Shown here in pieces: positions 14,272-15,180 of a stretch of DNA of 15,180 nt (the first letter of the stretch is position 1; every line of letters begins with the position of its first letter). The translations under genes were made by a program, and so were the position numbers. The notes under the pieces were generated by a model. The model made no database searches and was not told where the DNA came from. It was given only the letters and a program-made list of their open reading frames with translations. The stretch covers positions 1 to 15,180 of the forward strand of contig NZ_SVCB01000053.1 of NCBI RefSeq assembly GCF_015058545.1. Direction: 5' to 3'. The stretch is from Veillonella sp. GTDB taxonomy: Bacteria > Bacillota > Negativicutes > Veillonellales > Veillonellaceae.

Positions 14272-14638
14272 TTATTATAATACTCCAATTTAAAGAAAAC
14301 TTCAAGACTTAAATTTTTTAATGAATACTCCATTTTTCCAATATACACGTATTAAAAATAGGAATACTCTATTACTTTTATATGTTTTTTAATGATTTAT
14401 ATTTTATGCGGTTTAGTTACTACCTGATAAGAATAATATTTTTCAATCATGATAAATAATTACATCTAACAAGTTCATATTATTATGTATTTTGTAAATG
14501 TTTTATAAAATAAGTATTCTTAAGAGGATTAACAAGAAAAGTGTATTTATATCTAATAGTTAATATCTATTTTTTATTTACATAGAATGCATCTGTATAA
14601 TTAAGGTGAAATGGCGCATTATTAATCAATAACTAAAA
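14272..14638. other. AT-rich gene-free stretch
   Basis: About 370 bases of very A/T-rich DNA with stops in all frames. I see no gene, RNA or clear repeat in it. Confidence 0.6.
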
Positions 14639-14662
14639 AAGACACTCTAAAAGAAGTGTCTT
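14639..14662 (-). terminator. Minus-strand terminator facing the rRNA side
   Basis: Eight-base perfect arms (AAGACACT at 14639-14646 and AGTGTCTT at 14655-14662) with an 8-base loop. Read on the minus strand the stem ends in six T, so it would stop transcription coming from the rRNA operon side. Confidence 0.75.
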
Positions 14663-14684
14663 GATGATGGGATTAGAGTTATCT

Positions 14685-14807
14685 CTATTGATTTAGTGCC
14701 TCACCGCATTGCTTCGCTTGGTGCGATAGAGGTTAATTTGTTACTGCTATAGGGGCTAGAGGAAGAAAGCACTATTGATTTAGGCGGTGGTCGCATTGCT
14801 TCGCTCG
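14685..14807. repeat. Direct repeat of 87-base period downstream of the rRNA operon
   Basis: CTATTGATTTAG (14685-14696 and 14772-14783) and CGCATTGCTTCGCT (14705-14718 and 14792-14805) recur at the same 87-base offset, with diverged sequence between. Each second block lies in a short hairpin-prone, GC-rich context (CGCA...TGCG around the copy at 14792). Confidence 0.75.
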
Positions 14808-14848
14808 CTGCGGTTATCTTATTTAGTAACGCAGAGTCATACCGGCTC

Positions 14849-14866
14849 AATCAGCGACTACCTATC
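14849..14866 (-). repeat. Detached copy of the 5S rRNA 3' end
   Basis: Eighteen bases are identical to 15091-15108, the 3' end of the 5S gene, in the same orientation but about 240 bases beyond it. The neighbouring sequence does not continue as 5S. Confidence 0.75.
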
Positions 14867-14999
14867 ATTCTCGCTACTGCTCGAAAGAAAGTGATGCAAT
14901 ACGATTTGTGCGTCGCTGTGCTCCTTCAAATCATTTGCCCTACTTTTCCCAGCTCCGCTTCCTCGTTGTGCTTCTAAGATAGTAAATACCTGTACAAGA

Positions 15000-15014
15000 T
15001 TGGCTGGAAGCGGC
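15000..15014 (+). repeat. Inverted fragment of 5S rRNA
   Basis: Fifteen bases are the exact reverse complement of 15116-15130 inside the 5S gene. The fragment lies on the opposite strand to the gene and directly adjoins the 14-pair hairpin at 15015-15045. Confidence 0.7.
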
Positions 15015-15045
15015 TCCTAGCAAGATACTAGGTATCTTGTTAGGA
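15015..15045. repeat. 14-bp hairpin with 3-base loop
   Basis: The arms 15015-15028 and 15032-15045 pair throughout with one G-U when read on the plus strand. No T run follows on either strand, so it is not a standard terminator. Confidence 0.75.
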
Positions 15046-15048
15046 ATG

Positions 15049-15084
15049 CAAAAAGGCCATGCCTTTCGGCATGACCTTTTTACA
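15049..15084 (-). terminator. rRNA operon terminator
   Basis: A 14-pair stem with a GAAA loop on the minus strand, fully paired there with one G-U (a mismatch on the plus strand) and followed by five T. It lies some 10 bases after the 5S gene end, so it ends the minus-strand rRNA operon. Confidence 0.92.
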
Positions 15085-15091
15085 TTTCTTA

Positions 15092-15180
15092 ATCAGCGAC
15101 TACCTATCCTCCCAGGCCGCTTCCAGCCAAGTACTTTCGGCGTATACGAGCTTAACTACTGTGTTCGAGATGGGAACAGG
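15092..15180 (-). rRNA. rrf: 5S ribosomal RNA (3' part)
   Basis: The minus strand reads CCTGTTCCCATCTCGAACAC at the window edge, the universal 5S loop B/helix III region, then GTTAAGCTC, the GCCGAAAGTACTTGGCTGG part and the end GGGAGGATAGGTAGTCGC. About 89 of roughly 117 bases are present; the 5' end, and presumably the 23S and 16S genes, lie beyond the window. The exact 3' end is set by analogy with other 5S genes. Confidence 0.95.

Noticed and set aside
14663..15048. tRNA or second 5S gene in the rRNA downstream region
   Set aside because: No cloverleaf or T-loop signature was found, and the 5S matches are only 15-18 bases long.

Overview
The window looks like chromosomal DNA of an anaerobic, low-to-moderate GC Firmicutes-type bacterium. 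Negativicutes, probably Veillonella or a close relative, is my best guess. This rests on gene style and order (an anaerobe-type suf operon, a large FAD/Fe-S lactate or glycolate dehydrogenase fusion, a Firmicutes-type LexA box) and not on any database search. It runs from the 3' part of sufC to the 3' part of a 5S rRNA gene read on the minus strand.

Region 1 (1-4660) is a tightly packed suf operon, sufC(partial)-sufB-sufD-sufS-sufU, which builds Fe-S clusters and ends in a strong hairpin terminator. Region 2 (4720-5890) holds a minus-strand BFD-like [2Fe-2S] protein and a divergent plus-strand HAD phosphatase. Region 3 (5930-6770) is a minus-strand speD-like gene. Its N-terminus and body lie in different frames, its pyruvoyl-forming Ser is replaced by Cys, and its stop codon abuts four tandem 23-bp hairpin repeats. 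Region 4 (7012-9921) is a 939-residue FAD/Fe-S oxidoreductase, probably a D-lactate or glycolate dehydrogenase, with its own promoter. The suf operon would supply its two 4Fe-4S clusters.

Region 5 (9925-11890) is accessory: overlapping inverted repeats, a lone tyrosine recombinase, and a convergent Phd/Doc-type toxin-antitoxin pair with a palindromic operator over its promoter. Region 6 (11908-13380) is the SOS switch. lexA diverges from a small membrane-anchored LysM protein that matches the Bacillus cell-division inhibitor YneA in size, architecture and gene position. A near-perfect LexA box lies inside the yneA promoter and a second one overlaps the lexA -35 element.

Region 7 (13401-15180) is a 5'-truncated IS30-family transposase with an intact catalytic triad, about 400 bp of AT-rich DNA with no gene, then about 430 bp of debris downstream of an rRNA operon: an 87-bp-period repeat, two fragments of 5S rRNA sequence in opposite orientations, hairpins, and finally the real 5S gene with its terminator.

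I found no CRISPR array, no tRNA and no obviously new multi-gene defence system. The most unusual items are the split, active-site-altered SpeD, the hairpin array next to it, the LexA/YneA promoter architecture, and the integrase promoter embedded in a terminator stem.
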